NCBI RefSeq assembly: GCF_900105945.1
Contig: NZ_FNSO01000002.1
Span: forward strand, 558,001 to 622,000
Source: Amycolatopsis tolypomycina
Lineage (GTDB): Bacteria > Actinomycetota > Actinomycetes > Mycobacteriales > Pseudonocardiaceae
Direction: 5' to 3'
Length of the DNA stretch: 64,000 nucleotides
Shown here: positions 24,459 through 33,298 of the stretch, piece after piece
How positions within the stretch are numbered: position 1 is the first letter of the stretch
How the letters are laid out: the number at the start of each line of letters is the position of its first letter
The notes under the pieces: generated by a model
Seen by the model: only the letters and a program-made list of their open reading frames with translations
Databases searched by the model: none
What the model was told of the DNA's origin: nothing
Translations under genes and position numbers: made by a program

Positions 24459-25097
24459 TCAGTCGGGGTCGAGGTCCTGGGACGTGATCGGCCGGCCCGG
24501 CAGGGGCGAACCCGGCCGTGCGCTCAGCCCGTCGATCATGATGCCGACGCAGCGGCGGGCCGCCATCTCGGCCACCTCCGGCGTCTTCGCGCGCGCCTGG
24601 CGCAGCAGCGTCGCGAACAGGATCGCGATGTCCCCGGCGCCGACGTCCTCGCGGAGCTTGCCCTCGGCCTGCGCCCCCTCGACGAACCCGTCGAGGACGG
24701 CCAGGATGTCGTCGCGCAGCCGGCGGACCTCCGGGTCGTTCTTGAGGATCACCAGCGCCCGGTGCGACACCATCGCCAGCTGGACACTCAGCTGCAGCTC
24801 CACCGACTGCCGCAGCAGCCGCTCCAGCGCGTGCCACGACGACGTCTCCTCGGCCGCGATCACGCGCGCGTCGACCAGCACCCGCTCGAAGTTGTCCATG
24901 GCGACCGCGCGGACCAGCGCGTCGCGGTCCGGGAAGCGGCGGTACAGCGTGCCGACGCCGACGCCGGCCGCGCGCGCGATCTCCTCCATCGGCACCTCGG
25001 GACCGGAAACGGCGAAGATGCTCTTCGCGGCGGCCAGGATCTGGTCGCGGTTGCGCCGCGCGTCCGCCCGCAGGGTGGTCTCGGGGTCTGCCGTCAT
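24459..25097 (-). CDS. TetR-family transcriptional regulator
   Basis: A 212-aa regulator with an N-terminal HTH (MEEIARAAGVGVGTLYRRFPDRDALV, ~36-60) and a C-terminal all-helical ligand domain (RRCVGIMIDGL). The ATG at 25097 is preferred over the upstream GTG because a GGAAGG Shine-Dalgarno lies 8 nt before it. It diverges from the tandem P450/ferredoxin operon, 179 bp apart, so it probably represses that operon and senses a small hydrophobic ligand. This is inference from position. Confidence 0.88.
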   Translation of the reverse strand: MTADPETTLRADARRNRDQILAAAKSIFAVSGPEVPMEEIARAAGVGVGTLYRRFPDRDALVRAVAMDNFERVLVDARVIAAEETSSWHALERLLRQSVELQLSVQLAMVSHRALVILKNDPEVRRLRDDILAVLDGFVEGAQAEGKLREDVGAGDIAILFATLLRQARAKTPEVAEMAARRCVGIMIDGLSARPGSPLPGRPITSQDLDPD

Positions 25098-25276
25098 GCC
25101 GTTCGCCTTCCGCTGAATCGCGCGGGGTGATTCTCGCACGGCCGACCGGCCACGCACTGCCTCCTCGAACGGGTAGCCGGCACCTAGTGGACGACTTCCT
25201 TCCGCTTCGGTACCTTGGACCAGAGAACCGGAATGTAATCCTCCGCATACTTTCCGTCCGATTTAGGGGGTTCGAA

Positions 25277-26497
25277 ATGACTGAATTGGCCGAGCCTGCG
25301 ACCCGGGACGAGACCTTCCCGCTGGCCCGCACGTGCCCGTTCTCGCCGCCGCCGGCCTACGAGGAACTCCGCGAAGCGGGTCCCGTCCAGCGCGTCGGGC
25401 TGCCCGACGGCTCGGCGGCCTGGGCCATCACCCGCCTGGAGGAAGTCCGGCAGATGCTGACCGACCCGCGGTTCAGCTCCGACCGGTTCAACCCGGGCTT
25501 CCCGATCCTCACGAAGGACGGGCGCCCGCAGCGCCGCCGCTTCACCGCCTCGCTGATCAACATGGACCCGCCGGAACACGGCGCGGCCCGGCGGGAGGTC
25601 GTCGGCGAGTTCACCGTCAAGCGGATGAAGGCCCTGCAGCCGCGGATCCAGCAGATCGTCGACGAGCACATCGACGCGATGCTGGCCGGCCCGAAGCCCG
25701 CCGACCTGGTCTCGGCGCTGTCCCTGCCGGTGCCGTCGCTGGTCATCTGCGAGCAGCTCGGCGTCCCGTACGCCGACCACGACTTCTTCCAGTCGCGCAG
25801 CTCCACCCTGCTGAACCGGGAGGTGACGCAGGAAGTGCGGGTGCAGGCCGTCGAGGAACTGCAGAACTACCTCGACGGGCTGGTCGCGGCGAAGGAGGCC
25901 GACCCGACCGACGACCTGCTCGGCCGCCAGGTCCTCAAGCAGCGCGAGGAGCACGGCGACGCCGACCACGACTCGCTGGTCTCGCTCGCCTTCCTGCTGC
26001 TCCTCGCCGGGCACGAGACGACGGCCAACATGATCTCGCTCGGCACCCTGGCCCTGCTGGAGAACCCGGATCAGCTCGAAATCATCAAGAACGACCCGGG
26101 CAAGACGCTCGACGCCGTCGAGGAGCTGCTGCGGTACTTCACCATCGCCGAGTTCGCGACCTCGCGCGTCGCCACCGAGGACGTCGAGATCGGCGGGCAG
26201 CTGATCCGCGCGGGCGAAGGCGTGCTCGGCCTGAGCTACTCCGGCAACCGCGACGCGGCCGCGTTCGAAAACCCGGACGAACTGGACATCGAACGCGGCG
26301 CCCGCCACCACGTCGCCTTCGGGTTCGGCCCGCACCAGTGCCTCGGCCAGAACCTCGCCCGGATGGAACTGCAGATCGTCTTCGACACCCTCTTCCGCCG
26401 CATCCCGGAGCTCAAGCTGGCCGCCCCGGTGGACCAGCTGCCGTTCAAGCACGACTCCTCGATCTTCGGCCTCTACTGCCTGCCCGTGACCTGGTGA
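25277..26497 (+). CDS. cytochrome P450, CYP105-like (first of tandem pair)
   Basis: A 406-aa soluble bacterial P450. The I helix is LLLLAGHETTANM, the K helix EELLRY, and the haem loop FGFGPHQCLGQNLAR with the Cys thiolate. The N-terminal TCPFSPPPAYEELRE is typical of CYP105-type enzymes. A Shine-Dalgarno (AGGGGG) precedes the ATG. It hydroxylates an unknown substrate using electrons from the ferredoxin encoded two genes downstream. The intergenic gap to the second P450 is only 10 bp. It is closely similar to its neighbour, especially in the C-terminal third, implying tandem duplication. Confidence 0.93.
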   Translation: MTELAEPATRDETFPLARTCPFSPPPAYEELREAGPVQRVGLPDGSAAWAITRLEEVRQMLTDPRFSSDRFNPGFPILTKDGRPQRRRFTASLINMDPPEHGAARREVVGEFTVKRMKALQPRIQQIVDEHIDAMLAGPKPADLVSALSLPVPSLVICEQLGVPYADHDFFQSRSSTLLNREVTQEVRVQAVEELQNYLDGLVAAKEADPTDDLLGRQVLKQREEHGDADHDSLVSLAFLLLLAGHETTANMISLGTLALLENPDQLEIIKNDPGKTLDAVEELLRYFTIAEFATSRVATEDVEIGGQLIRAGEGVLGLSYSGNRDAAAFENPDELDIERGARHHVAFGFGPHQCLGQNLARMELQIVFDTLFRRIPELKLAAPVDQLPFKHDSSIFGLYCLPVTW

Positions 26498-26507
26498 GGG
26501 AGACGTC

Positions 26508-27698
26508 ATGACCGCGGTCCACGAATTCCCGATGACGCGGACGTGCCCGTTCGCCCCGCCACCGGCGTACGCCGAGATCCGCACGGAAGAGCCGGTCACG
26601 CGGGTGCGGCTGCCCGAGGGCAAGCAGGCCTGGGTGGTCAGCAGGCACGAGGACGTCCGGACCGTGCTGAACGACCGGCGGTTCAGCGCCGACCGGCAGC
26701 ACCCGGACTTCCCGCAGCTGGTGCCGGGCTTCCGGCGGCCGGACGACGAGCGCACCATGATCACCATGGACGCGCCCGAGCACGGGCCGGCCCGCAAGGC
26801 CGTGCTCGGCGAGTTCACCGTGCGCCGGATGGAGGCGCTGCGGCCGCGGATCCAGGAGATCGTCGACGCGCAGATCGACGCGCTGCTGGCCGGCCCGAAG
26901 CCCGGCGACCTGGTCGAGACGCTGTCGCTGCCGGTGCCGTCGCTGGTCATCTGCGAGATGCTCGGCGTGCCGTACGCCGACCACGACTTCTTCCAGACCC
27001 ACACGGCGAAGCTGATCAACCGCGACACGCCCCCGCAGGAGCGGCGGGCCGCGGTGGAGGCCGTGCGCGAGTACATGAGCGACCTCATCGCCGGCAAGGA
27101 GGACAACCCGCCGGACGACCTGCTCGGCAGGCAGATCGTCAAGCTGCGCGAAGAGGGCACCTACCGGCGGGCGTCGCTGGCCGCGACCGGGTTCCTGCTG
27201 CTGGTCGCCGGGCACGAGACGACGGCGAACATGATTTCGCTGGGCACGGTCGGGCTGCTGGAGAACCCGGACCAGCTGGCGCTGATCAGGGACGACCCGG
27301 GCAAGACGCTCGACGCCGTCGAGGAGCTGCTGCGGTACTTCACCATCGTCGACGCCGCCACCGCGCGGCTCTGCGTCGAGGACGTCGAGGTCGGCGGGCA
27401 GCTGATCCGGGCGGGCGAGGGCGTGCTGGCGCTGGGCTACGCGGCCAACCGCGATCCCGGGGCGTTCGCCGCTCCCGACGAGCTGGACATCGAGCGCGGC
27501 GCGCGCCACCACGTCGCCTTCGGGTTCGGCCCGCACCAGTGCCTCGGCCAGAACCTCGCCCGGATGGAGCTGCAGATCGTCTTCGACACGCTCTTCCGCC
27601 GGATTCCCGGCTTGCGGCTGGCCGCGCCGGTCGACGACCTGCCGTTCAAGGACGACGCGAACATCTACGGCCTGTACCGGCTGCCGGTGACCTGGTAG
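26508..27698 (+). CDS. cytochrome P450, CYP105-like (second of tandem pair)
   Basis: A 396-aa paralogue of the preceding P450. It has TCPFAPPPAYAEIR, I helix LLLVAGHETTANM, K helix EELLRY and haem loop FGFGPHQCLGQNLAR. It differs from the first mainly in the B-C and F-G regions that line the active site (for example QLVPGFRRPDDERTM), so substrate choice probably differs. The RBS GGGAG lies 7 nt upstream. It is followed by a ferredoxin after 36 bp. Genes of this pair type often turn over xenobiotics or tailor a natural product; no biosynthetic core enzyme is nearby. Confidence 0.93.
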   Translation: MTAVHEFPMTRTCPFAPPPAYAEIRTEEPVTRVRLPEGKQAWVVSRHEDVRTVLNDRRFSADRQHPDFPQLVPGFRRPDDERTMITMDAPEHGPARKAVLGEFTVRRMEALRPRIQEIVDAQIDALLAGPKPGDLVETLSLPVPSLVICEMLGVPYADHDFFQTHTAKLINRDTPPQERRAAVEAVREYMSDLIAGKEDNPPDDLLGRQIVKLREEGTYRRASLAATGFLLLVAGHETTANMISLGTVGLLENPDQLALIRDDPGKTLDAVEELLRYFTIVDAATARLCVEDVEVGGQLIRAGEGVLALGYAANRDPGAFAAPDELDIERGARHHVAFGFGPHQCLGQNLARMELQIVFDTLFRRIPGLRLAAPVDDLPFKDDANIYGLYRLPVTW

Positions 27699-27734
27699 AG
27701 ACGAACTGCCAAACCACCACAGGAGAAGAGGACC

Positions 27735-27929
27735 ATGAAGATCATCGCGGACACCGGCAAGTGCGTCGGCGCCGGTCAGTGCGTACTCACCGAGCCCTCG
27801 CTGTTCGACCAGAGCGAGGAGGACGGCACGGTCATCGTGCTCGACGACCAGCCGCAGGGCGAGCTGGTCGAGAAGGCCCGTGAAGCGGTGCACGTCTGCC
27901 CGAGCCAGGCCCTCTCCCTGGAGGAGTGA
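27735..27929 (+). CDS. [3Fe-4S] ferredoxin, P450 electron donor
   Basis: A 64-aa ferredoxin with three cysteines: C10 and C16 in GKCVGAGQC, and C55 in HVCPSQAL. The position that would carry the fourth ligand is Gly/Ala, giving the CX5C...CP pattern of single-cluster [3Fe-4S] ferredoxins that feed actinobacterial CYP105 enzymes. A strong Shine-Dalgarno (AGGAGAAGAGG) precedes the ATG. It closes the P450 operon and is followed by a terminator hairpin. A ferredoxin reductase must come from elsewhere. Confidence 0.95.
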   Translation: MKIIADTGKCVGAGQCVLTEPSLFDQSEEDGTVIVLDDQPQGELVEKAREAVHVCPSQALSLEE

Positions 27930-27934
27930 CACGC

Positions 27935-27964
27935 CGTGAGGGCCACCTCGCGGTGGCCCTCACG
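27935..27964. terminator. hairpin between convergent operons
   Basis: CGTGAGGGCCACC and its complement flank a 4-base loop between the ferredoxin gene and the convergent permease gene. It is suited to ending both transcripts. GTGAGGGCCAC-type palindromes look like another repeat family in this genus (recollection). Confidence 0.8.
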
Positions 27965-27966
27965 CG

Positions 27967-28800
27967 TTACTTGACCGCGCCCATGGACAGGCCGCGGACC
28001 AGGTGGTTCTGCGCGATCCAGCCCACGATCATCACCGGCAGCGACGCCAGCAGCGCCGCCGCCGACAGCTGTGCCCAGTACAGGCCCTCGCTGGTGATGA
28101 AGCCGACCAGGAACACCGGGACCGTGCCGGCCCGGGCCGCCGTCAGGTTGACCGCGTAGAAGAACTCCGTCCAGGAGAAGATCACGCAGATCAGCGCCGT
28201 CGCCGCGATCCCGGGCGCCACCACCGGCATGATGATCTTGCGCAGCAGCGTCGGCAGGTTGGCGCCGTCGATGCGGCCCGCCTCGATCATCTCGTGCGGC
28301 ACTTCCAGGAAGAACGACCGCATCATCCAGATGGCCAGCGGCAGGTTCATCGACGTGTACAGGATGACCAGCGCCCACACCGTGTCGAGCAGCTCGGTGT
28401 TCTGCGAGATCACGTACAGCGGGATGATCGCCGCCACGATCGGCAGCATCTTCGTCGACAGGAAGAACCCGAGCGCGTTCGACGTGCCCTTGACCGGCGC
28501 CAGCGACAGCGCGTACGCCGCCGGGACGCCCAGCAACAGCACCAGCAGCGTGGAGAGGATCGTGACGAACGCCGAGTTCGACAAGTACGGCAGGAAGCCG
28601 CCGCCCAGGACGTTGCCGAGCTGTTCGAACGTCGGGGTGAAGAACAGCTTCGGCGGGTCGGTGTAGGCGTCCGCCTCCTGCTTGAACGCCGTGAGGATCA
28701 TCCACAGCAGCGGGAAGACGAACAGGATCGCGATCACCCAGGTCGCGACGGTCAGCGACCCCTTGCCGTACTGCCTCTTGCGGGGCGCCACGGTGGTCAT
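27967..28800 (-). CDS. ABC sugar/polyol transporter permease (MalG/SmoG type)
   Basis: A 277-aa inner-membrane permease with six helices and the EAA loop EAGRIDGANLPTLLRKIIMPVV contacting the ATPase. The end HLVRGLSMGAVKG-like (HLVRGLSMGAVK) is typical of carbohydrate importers of the CUT1 class. The ATG overlaps the upstream permease stop (ATGA). No ATP-binding gene is in this operon. As in many actinobacteria, a shared MsiK-type ATPase encoded elsewhere is expected. The neighbouring dehydrogenase points to a polyol or sugar substrate. Confidence 0.9.
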   Translation of the reverse strand: MTTVAPRKRQYGKGSLTVATWVIAILFVFPLLWMILTAFKQEADAYTDPPKLFFTPTFEQLGNVLGGGFLPYLSNSAFVTILSTLLVLLLGVPAAYALSLAPVKGTSNALGFFLSTKMLPIVAAIIPLYVISQNTELLDTVWALVILYTSMNLPLAIWMMRSFFLEVPHEMIEAGRIDGANLPTLLRKIIMPVVAPGIAATALICVIFSWTEFFYAVNLTAARAGTVPVFLVGFITSEGLYWAQLSAAALLASLPVMIVGWIAQNHLVRGLSMGAVK

Positions 28801-29732
28801 TTGATCCCTCCGCTCACCGAGAAGGTCCGGAACATCAGGCGCAGCGCGAAGGTCGCGACGATCATCGTCAGGATGACCACGACCACGCCCATCGCCGAAG
28901 ACTGGCCGACGTCGAAGCCCTCGAACGCGCGCTGGTAGATGTAGTACGGCAGGTTGGTGCTCGCCGTGCCCGGGCCGCCCTGTGTCATCAGGAAGATGGC
29001 GTCGAAGCTGTTCACGATGTAGATCGCGCCCAGCAGGGTGGCCAGCTGCAGGAACCGGGACAGGTGCGGCAGCGTGATGGAGACGAACGTCCGCCACCGG
29101 CCCGCACCGTCCACATTGGCCGCTTCGAGGACGTCCTTGGCCTGGCTCTGCAGGCCCGCGAGGATCAGCAGCATCATGAACGGCGTCCACTGCCACACGA
29201 TCTGCGCCATCACCGACGCCAGCGGGAACTCGGACAGCCAGTCGACGTCGGTGCCGAAGACGAAGTGCAGCAGCCCGTAGGTCGGGTCGAACATCGTCGT
29301 CTTCCACAGCAGCGCGCCGGCCGCCGGCAGGATCAGGAACGGCGTGATCAGCAGCGTCCGGACGACGCCGCGGCCGAGGAACTTGCGGTCGAGCAGGATG
29401 GCCAGGCCGAGGCCGAGCAGCAACGCGACGAACACGCACACCACGGTCAGCAGCACCGTGTTGAGCAGCGCGACCAGGAACGTCGTGTCGCTGAAGACGT
29501 CGACGTAGTTCTGCAGGCCGACGAACTGCCGTGAGCCGGGCCGGACCAGGTTCCACGACTGGAACGAGTAGAACACGGTGAGCACGAACGGCAGCTGCGT
29601 CACCGCGATGACGAAGATCAGCGCGGGCAGCAGCGGCAGCCGCCGCTTGGCCGCGGTGCTCAGGCCGCGTTTCTCCGCGACCTTCGCCTTCGCCTGGGAC
29701 GTGGGGGTGGATACGGAGAGCGTGGACATCAC
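28797..29732 (-). CDS. ABC sugar/polyol transporter permease (MalF/SmoF type)
   Basis: A 311-aa permease with six helices and the coupling loop EAANVDGAGRWRTFVSITLPHL. The N-terminus is cytoplasmic and basic (KAKVAEKRGLSTAAKRRLP). It pairs with the MalG-type permease encoded downstream to form the pore of a CUT1 importer. The start may be GTG 29732 (4-bp overlap with the binding-protein stop) or the adjacent ATG 29729 (TGATG). Either way translation is coupled. Confidence 0.9.
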   Translation of the reverse strand: MMSTLSVSTPTSQAKAKVAEKRGLSTAAKRRLPLLPALIFVIAVTQLPFVLTVFYSFQSWNLVRPGSRQFVGLQNYVDVFSDTTFLVALLNTVLLTVVCVFVALLLGLGLAILLDRKFLGRGVVRTLLITPFLILPAAGALLWKTTMFDPTYGLLHFVFGTDVDWLSEFPLASVMAQIVWQWTPFMMLLILAGLQSQAKDVLEAANVDGAGRWRTFVSITLPHLSRFLQLATLLGAIYIVNSFDAIFLMTQGGPGTASTNLPYYIYQRAFEGFDVGQSSAMGVVVVILTMIVATFALRLMFRTFSVSGGIK

Positions 29733-31069
29733 TGCACCGCCTTGTACGAGTCGCCCACGGTTTGCGCGTAGTCCTGGGACTGCTTCAGCGCGTCTTCGAC
29801 GGATTCGCGGCCGGCGATCGCCGCCGACAGCTGCTGGCTCACCCGGGTGCCCAGGTCCTGGAACTCGGGGATGCCGACGAACTGGATGCCGGGGTAGGGC
29901 ACCGGGTTCGCCATGACTTTCTGCTGGTTCGCTTCCGCGATGCCGTCCAAAGTGGGCTTCGCGTAGGCCTTAGCCGCGTCGGCGTACTCGGGGATCGCGT
30001 ACGTCGACTGGCGGACGCCCGGCGGGACGCGGTTCCAGCCGTAGGTCTGGCCGACCTTCTGCACGTACGCCTTGTCGGTCATCCAGGCCATGAACTTCCA
30101 GGCCGCGTCCTTGTCCTTGGCCACCTTCGGGATCCCGAGCGCCCAGGTGTAGAGCCAGCCACTCGCCTGCGTCTTGACGACCGGCGCGGGCGCGTAGCCG
30201 GACTTGCCGACGATCTTGCTGCTCGACGGGTCCTCGTTGGTGCCCGCCATGACCGTCGCGTCGTACCACATCGCCGCGTTGCCTTGGGTGTAGCGCGTGC
30301 CACACTCGGAGAACCCGGCGCTGGAGGCACCGACTTCGCCGTGCTCGCGGATGAGGTTGACGTAGAACTTCGCGGCCTCGGTGAACTCCGGCGACGTCAG
30401 CTTGGCGTTCCAGCCCTGGTCGAACCACTGCGCACCGAAGGTGTTGGCCACCGTGGTGAAGGGCGCGAGGCTCTCGCCCCAGCCGGGTTTGCCGCGCAGG
30501 CAGATCCCGGCGATCCCGGCCGCCTTGTCGTCGAGCTTCGCGGCGAAGTCCGCGATCTGCTGCCAGGTCGGCTTGGCCGGCATGGTCAGCCCGGCCTTGT
30601 CGAAGAGGTCCTTGCGGTAGGCCAGGAACGACGACTCGCCGTAGAACGGCACCGCGTACATCTGGTTCTGGTACGACAGCGACTGCTTGATGCTGGGGAT
30701 GAAGTCGCCTTCGTCGTAGCCGGGGGTGGCCGCCATGTGCGGTTCGAGGTTCTCGAGCCAGCCGTTGGCCGCCCACTGCGGCGCCTCGTAGTTGCTGATC
30801 ATGACGACGTCGAACTCGCCGCCCTCGGTGGCGGTCGACGCGGTGATCTTCGCGCGGGCCTGGTTCTCCGGCAGGGACACGAACTTCAGGCCGATGCCGG
30901 TGGCCTTCTCGAACTCCGGCGCGAGCGCGATGGCGTCCTTCATCTGCGGGTTGGACACGATGGCGATGACGAGCGTGCTGTTGCCGGTGCCGAGCGAGCC
31001 CGCGCCCGCGCAGCCCGTGGCCAGCAACGACGTCGCCGCGAGGAGGGTGAGGAGCTTACGCACGGCCAC
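29729..31069 (-). CDS. ABC transporter solute-binding lipoprotein (polyol/sugar)
   Basis: A 446-aa exported lipoprotein. The signal peptide RKLLTLLAATSLLATGC has lipobox Cys20. A family-1 extracellular solute-binding fold follows (FDVVMISNYEAPQWAANGWLE, YAVPFYGESSFLAYRKDLFDKAG, KFMAWMTDKAYVQKVG). It catches the substrate outside the cell and delivers it to the two downstream permeases. Similarity of layout to sorbitol/mannitol systems (SmoE) and the adjacent zinc dehydrogenase favour a polyol. The GTG start overlaps the end of the dehydrogenase gene by about 14 bp (8 bp if the second GTG is used). Confidence 0.9.
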   Translation of the reverse strand: MAVRKLLTLLAATSLLATGCAGAGSLGTGNSTLVIAIVSNPQMKDAIALAPEFEKATGIGLKFVSLPENQARAKITASTATEGGEFDVVMISNYEAPQWAANGWLENLEPHMAATPGYDEGDFIPSIKQSLSYQNQMYAVPFYGESSFLAYRKDLFDKAGLTMPAKPTWQQIADFAAKLDDKAAGIAGICLRGKPGWGESLAPFTTVANTFGAQWFDQGWNAKLTSPEFTEAAKFYVNLIREHGEVGASSAGFSECGTRYTQGNAAMWYDATVMAGTNEDPSSSKIVGKSGYAPAPVVKTQASGWLYTWALGIPKVAKDKDAAWKFMAWMTDKAYVQKVGQTYGWNRVPPGVRQSTYAIPEYADAAKAYAKPTLDGIAEANQQKVMANPVPYPGIQFVGIPEFQDLGTRVSQQLSAAIAGRESVEDALKQSQDYAQTVGDSYKAVQ

Positions 31070-32060
31070 CTCCGGGGAGGACTTGCACCTTGAGGCCCGA
31101 ACCGCTGCGCATCTTGGCCAGCGCCTCGGGGTACTGCTCCAGCGGCAGGGTGTCGGTGAGCAGGGCGTCGGTGTCGATCGCGCCGCTCGCCACCAGGTCG
31201 AGGGCAGCGCCGAAGCTGTGCAGCACGGCCATCGAGCCGACGACGGTGATCTCGTCGTTGTAGATGCGGAACGGCGAAAGCGCGACGCGGGCTTCGGCCG
31301 GCGCGACGCCGAAGACGAGCAGCCGTCCCCCGCGCCGGATCGAGTCGAAGGCGGCTTCGATGGCGGGTGCGGCGCCGGTGCAGTCGACGGCGACGTCGAA
31401 CTTCTCGCCGTTGAGATCGCCTACGTCTTTTGCGGTGCCGACCGCACCGAGGGTCTTCGCGCGGGGCAGCCGGGCTTCGTTGCGGTCGACCACGGTGACG
31501 TGGGCGCCCGAGCGCTGCAGCAGCTGCTGCATGATCAGGCCCATGGTCCCGGCGCCGACGACGAGGAAGCGTTCGCCGGCTTCGACGCCGACGCGGCGAA
31601 CCCCGTGCACCGCACAGGAAACCGGCTCGACGAGCGCGCCCTGTTCCCACGTCATCGCGTCCGGCATGCGGTAGCAGGTGGACGACGGGACGGCGACGTA
31701 CTCGGCGAAGGCGCCGTTGACGGTGTCGCCGGTGGCGCCCCAGTTCGCGCAGAGGTTGCCGTGGCCGGCGCGGCACGGGCCGCAGTAGCCGCAGAACAGG
31801 GACGGGTCGACGGCCACCCGGTCGCCGACCTTCCACTCGCCCGGCACGTCGGCGCCGAGCTCGACGATCTCCCCGGCGAACTCGTGCCCGGGGACGATCG
31901 GGTACGGCGTGGGCGGGAAGTGCCCGTCCGCGATGTGCAGGTCGGTGCCGCAGATGCCGCACGCTCCGACCTTGACGACGACCTCGTGTTCCCCGGGTTT
32001 CGGATCGGGCACCTCGCCGACCCTGATCTCACCGGGCCGGTCGACGATGGCGGCACGCAT
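31056..32060 (-). CDS. zinc-dependent alcohol/polyol dehydrogenase
   Basis: A 334-aa MDR-family dehydrogenase. Catalytic zinc ligands sit in ACGICGTDLH and GHEFAG. A structural-zinc lobe has four Cys in CGYCGPCRAGHGNLC. The Rossmann motif is VVGAGTMGLIMQQL, with VDRN (acidic residue favouring NAD+). EPVSCAVHGV is typical of sorbitol/threonine dehydrogenase-like members. It likely oxidises the imported polyol to a ketose. ATG 32060 is chosen because AAAGGGG lies 7 nt upstream. It is the first gene of the transporter operon, which is divergent from the SorC regulator. Confidence 0.9.
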   Translation of the reverse strand: MRAAIVDRPGEIRVGEVPDPKPGEHEVVVKVGACGICGTDLHIADGHFPPTPYPIVPGHEFAGEIVELGADVPGEWKVGDRVAVDPSLFCGYCGPCRAGHGNLCANWGATGDTVNGAFAEYVAVPSSTCYRMPDAMTWEQGALVEPVSCAVHGVRRVGVEAGERFLVVGAGTMGLIMQQLLQRSGAHVTVVDRNEARLPRAKTLGAVGTAKDVGDLNGEKFDVAVDCTGAAPAIEAAFDSIRRGGRLLVFGVAPAEARVALSPFRIYNDEITVVGSMAVLHSFGAALDLVASGAIDTDALLTDTLPLEQYPEALAKMRSGSGLKVQVLPGGGRA

Positions 32061-32125
32061 GCCTTGCCCCTTTCTCGCGCTCAAACGAGCAACTTTGACC
32101 TATCGCGTCGAGAACATGTGAAGGC

Positions 32126-32155
32126 ATTACAGGTCTGACGTCGGCGTTACGTCAA
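32126..32155 (-). promoter_or_regulatory. promoter of the polyol operon
   Basis: On the minus strand, TTGACG (32150-32155) and TGTAAT (32126-32131) are 18 bp apart, close to the consensus sigma-70-type promoter. It drives the dehydrogenase-transporter operon. Confidence 0.65.
32136..32154. promoter_or_regulatory. inverted-repeat operator for the SorC-type regulator (candidate)
   Basis: TGACGT-N7-ACGTCA overlaps the -35 and spacer of the polyol promoter and lies 23 bp upstream of the regulator's own -10. It is well placed for a regulator acting on both directions. Confidence 0.5.
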
Positions 32156-32176
32156 CCTTTCGGCTGGATTTCGCGC

Positions 32177-32182
32177 TAGAAT
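32177..32182 (+). promoter_or_regulatory. -10 box of leaderless sorC-type regulator gene
   Basis: TAGAAT lies 6 nt before the ATG (32189), which sits inside the palindrome GCTCATATGAGC. No Shine-Dalgarno is present. Confidence 0.55.
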
Positions 32183-32188
32183 GCTCAT

Positions 32189-33169
32189 ATGAGCGCTTCT
32201 CGCAAGGGCGCTTCGCTCACTGAAGCGATGCTGCTCGCCACCGTCGCCCGGCGCTTCTACGTGCAGGGACGCTCCAAGCTGGAGATCGCCGACGAGTTCG
32301 GCGTCAGCCGGTTCAAGGTGGCGCGGATGCTCGACACGGCCATGGAGTCCGGCCTGGTCAGGGTGGAGTTCTCGCTGCCTGCGCCGGTCGACCTGGCGCT
32401 GTCGGACGAGGTGCGCTCGGCGTATGGCCTGAAGCGGGCCCTGGTGCTCGAACGCTCAACCGAGCGCGAGCCGAAGGAGGTCGTCCGGGCGAAGATCGGC
32501 GCACTGGCGGCCCGGTTGCTGGAGGAGATCGCGGTCCCGTCCGACGTCATCGGGCTGTCGTGGGCGCGGTCGGTGAACGCGATGACGGAGGCGGTCCGGT
32601 CGCTGCCGCGCTGCCCGATCGTCCAGCTGTGCGGGGTGCAGGCCGGGATGGACATGCGCGGCCGTTCGGTGGAGACGGTCAGCCGCGTGACGTCGGTGTC
32701 CGGCGGCGACGCGTACCCGATCTTCGGGCCGCTGGTGCTGCCGGACCGCCGGACGACGGAGACGTTGCGCCGTCAGCCGGGGATCGCGGAGACCTTCGGC
32801 CAGTTCCGTCTGTTGACGAAGGCGGTCGTCAGCATCGGCGCGTGGCAGCCGGGCGAGTCCACGGTGTACGACGCGCTGGACGAGGCCGAGCGCGCGGCGA
32901 TCGCGGCCCGCGGAGCGACGGCGGAGGTCGCGGCGCGGCTGTTCGACGTCTCGGGAAACGCTCTCTCGACCGGCTTGGCCCACCACGTCCTGGCGATCAG
33001 CCACGAGGAGCTGATGGCCGTGCCGGAGGTGATCGCCCTGGGCTACAGCCGTCCGAAAGCGGCGGCGGTGGACGCCGTGTTGCGGTCCGGGATGGTTTCG
33101 ACGCTCATCACGGACGCGGCCGCGGCAGTCCCGTTGCTGGCGCTGGCGGCGAAGAACCCACCGCGCTGA
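32189..33169 (+). CDS. SorC/DeoR-family sugar-binding transcriptional regulator
   Basis: A 326-aa regulator. The N-terminal HTH is KLEIADEFGVSRFKVARMLDTAMESGLVRVEF (30-61). A large C-terminal SorC-type effector domain with DVIGLSWARSVNAM and AYPIFGPLVLPDRR is related to sugar isomerases and binds a phosphorylated sugar. Its gene diverges from the polyol dehydrogenase/transporter operon, which it probably controls in response to substrate. Its own mRNA is probably leaderless. Confidence 0.9.
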   Translation: MSASRKGASLTEAMLLATVARRFYVQGRSKLEIADEFGVSRFKVARMLDTAMESGLVRVEFSLPAPVDLALSDEVRSAYGLKRALVLERSTEREPKEVVRAKIGALAARLLEEIAVPSDVIGLSWARSVNAMTEAVRSLPRCPIVQLCGVQAGMDMRGRSVETVSRVTSVSGGDAYPIFGPLVLPDRRTTETLRRQPGIAETFGQFRLLTKAVVSIGAWQPGESTVYDALDEAERAAIAARGATAEVAARLFDVSGNALSTGLAHHVLAISHEELMAVPEVIALGYSRPKAAAVDAVLRSGMVSTLITDAAAAVPLLALAAKNPPR

Positions 33170-33298
33170 TACTCCTCCGGGAGTACCTCGCCCCTGCCTC
33201 CGTACTTCGCCGGGCGCACTCCGGCGTCGTGCGGGTCCGGGGCGAAGCCCGGGTCGCGCCCGATGTGCGCGTGGGTCGTCTTGGCGAACCTGGAACCC

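Noticed and set aside
25277..27929. Natural-product gene cluster around the P450 pair
   Set aside because: No PKS, NRPS, terpene synthase or RiPP gene occurs in the flanking DNA.
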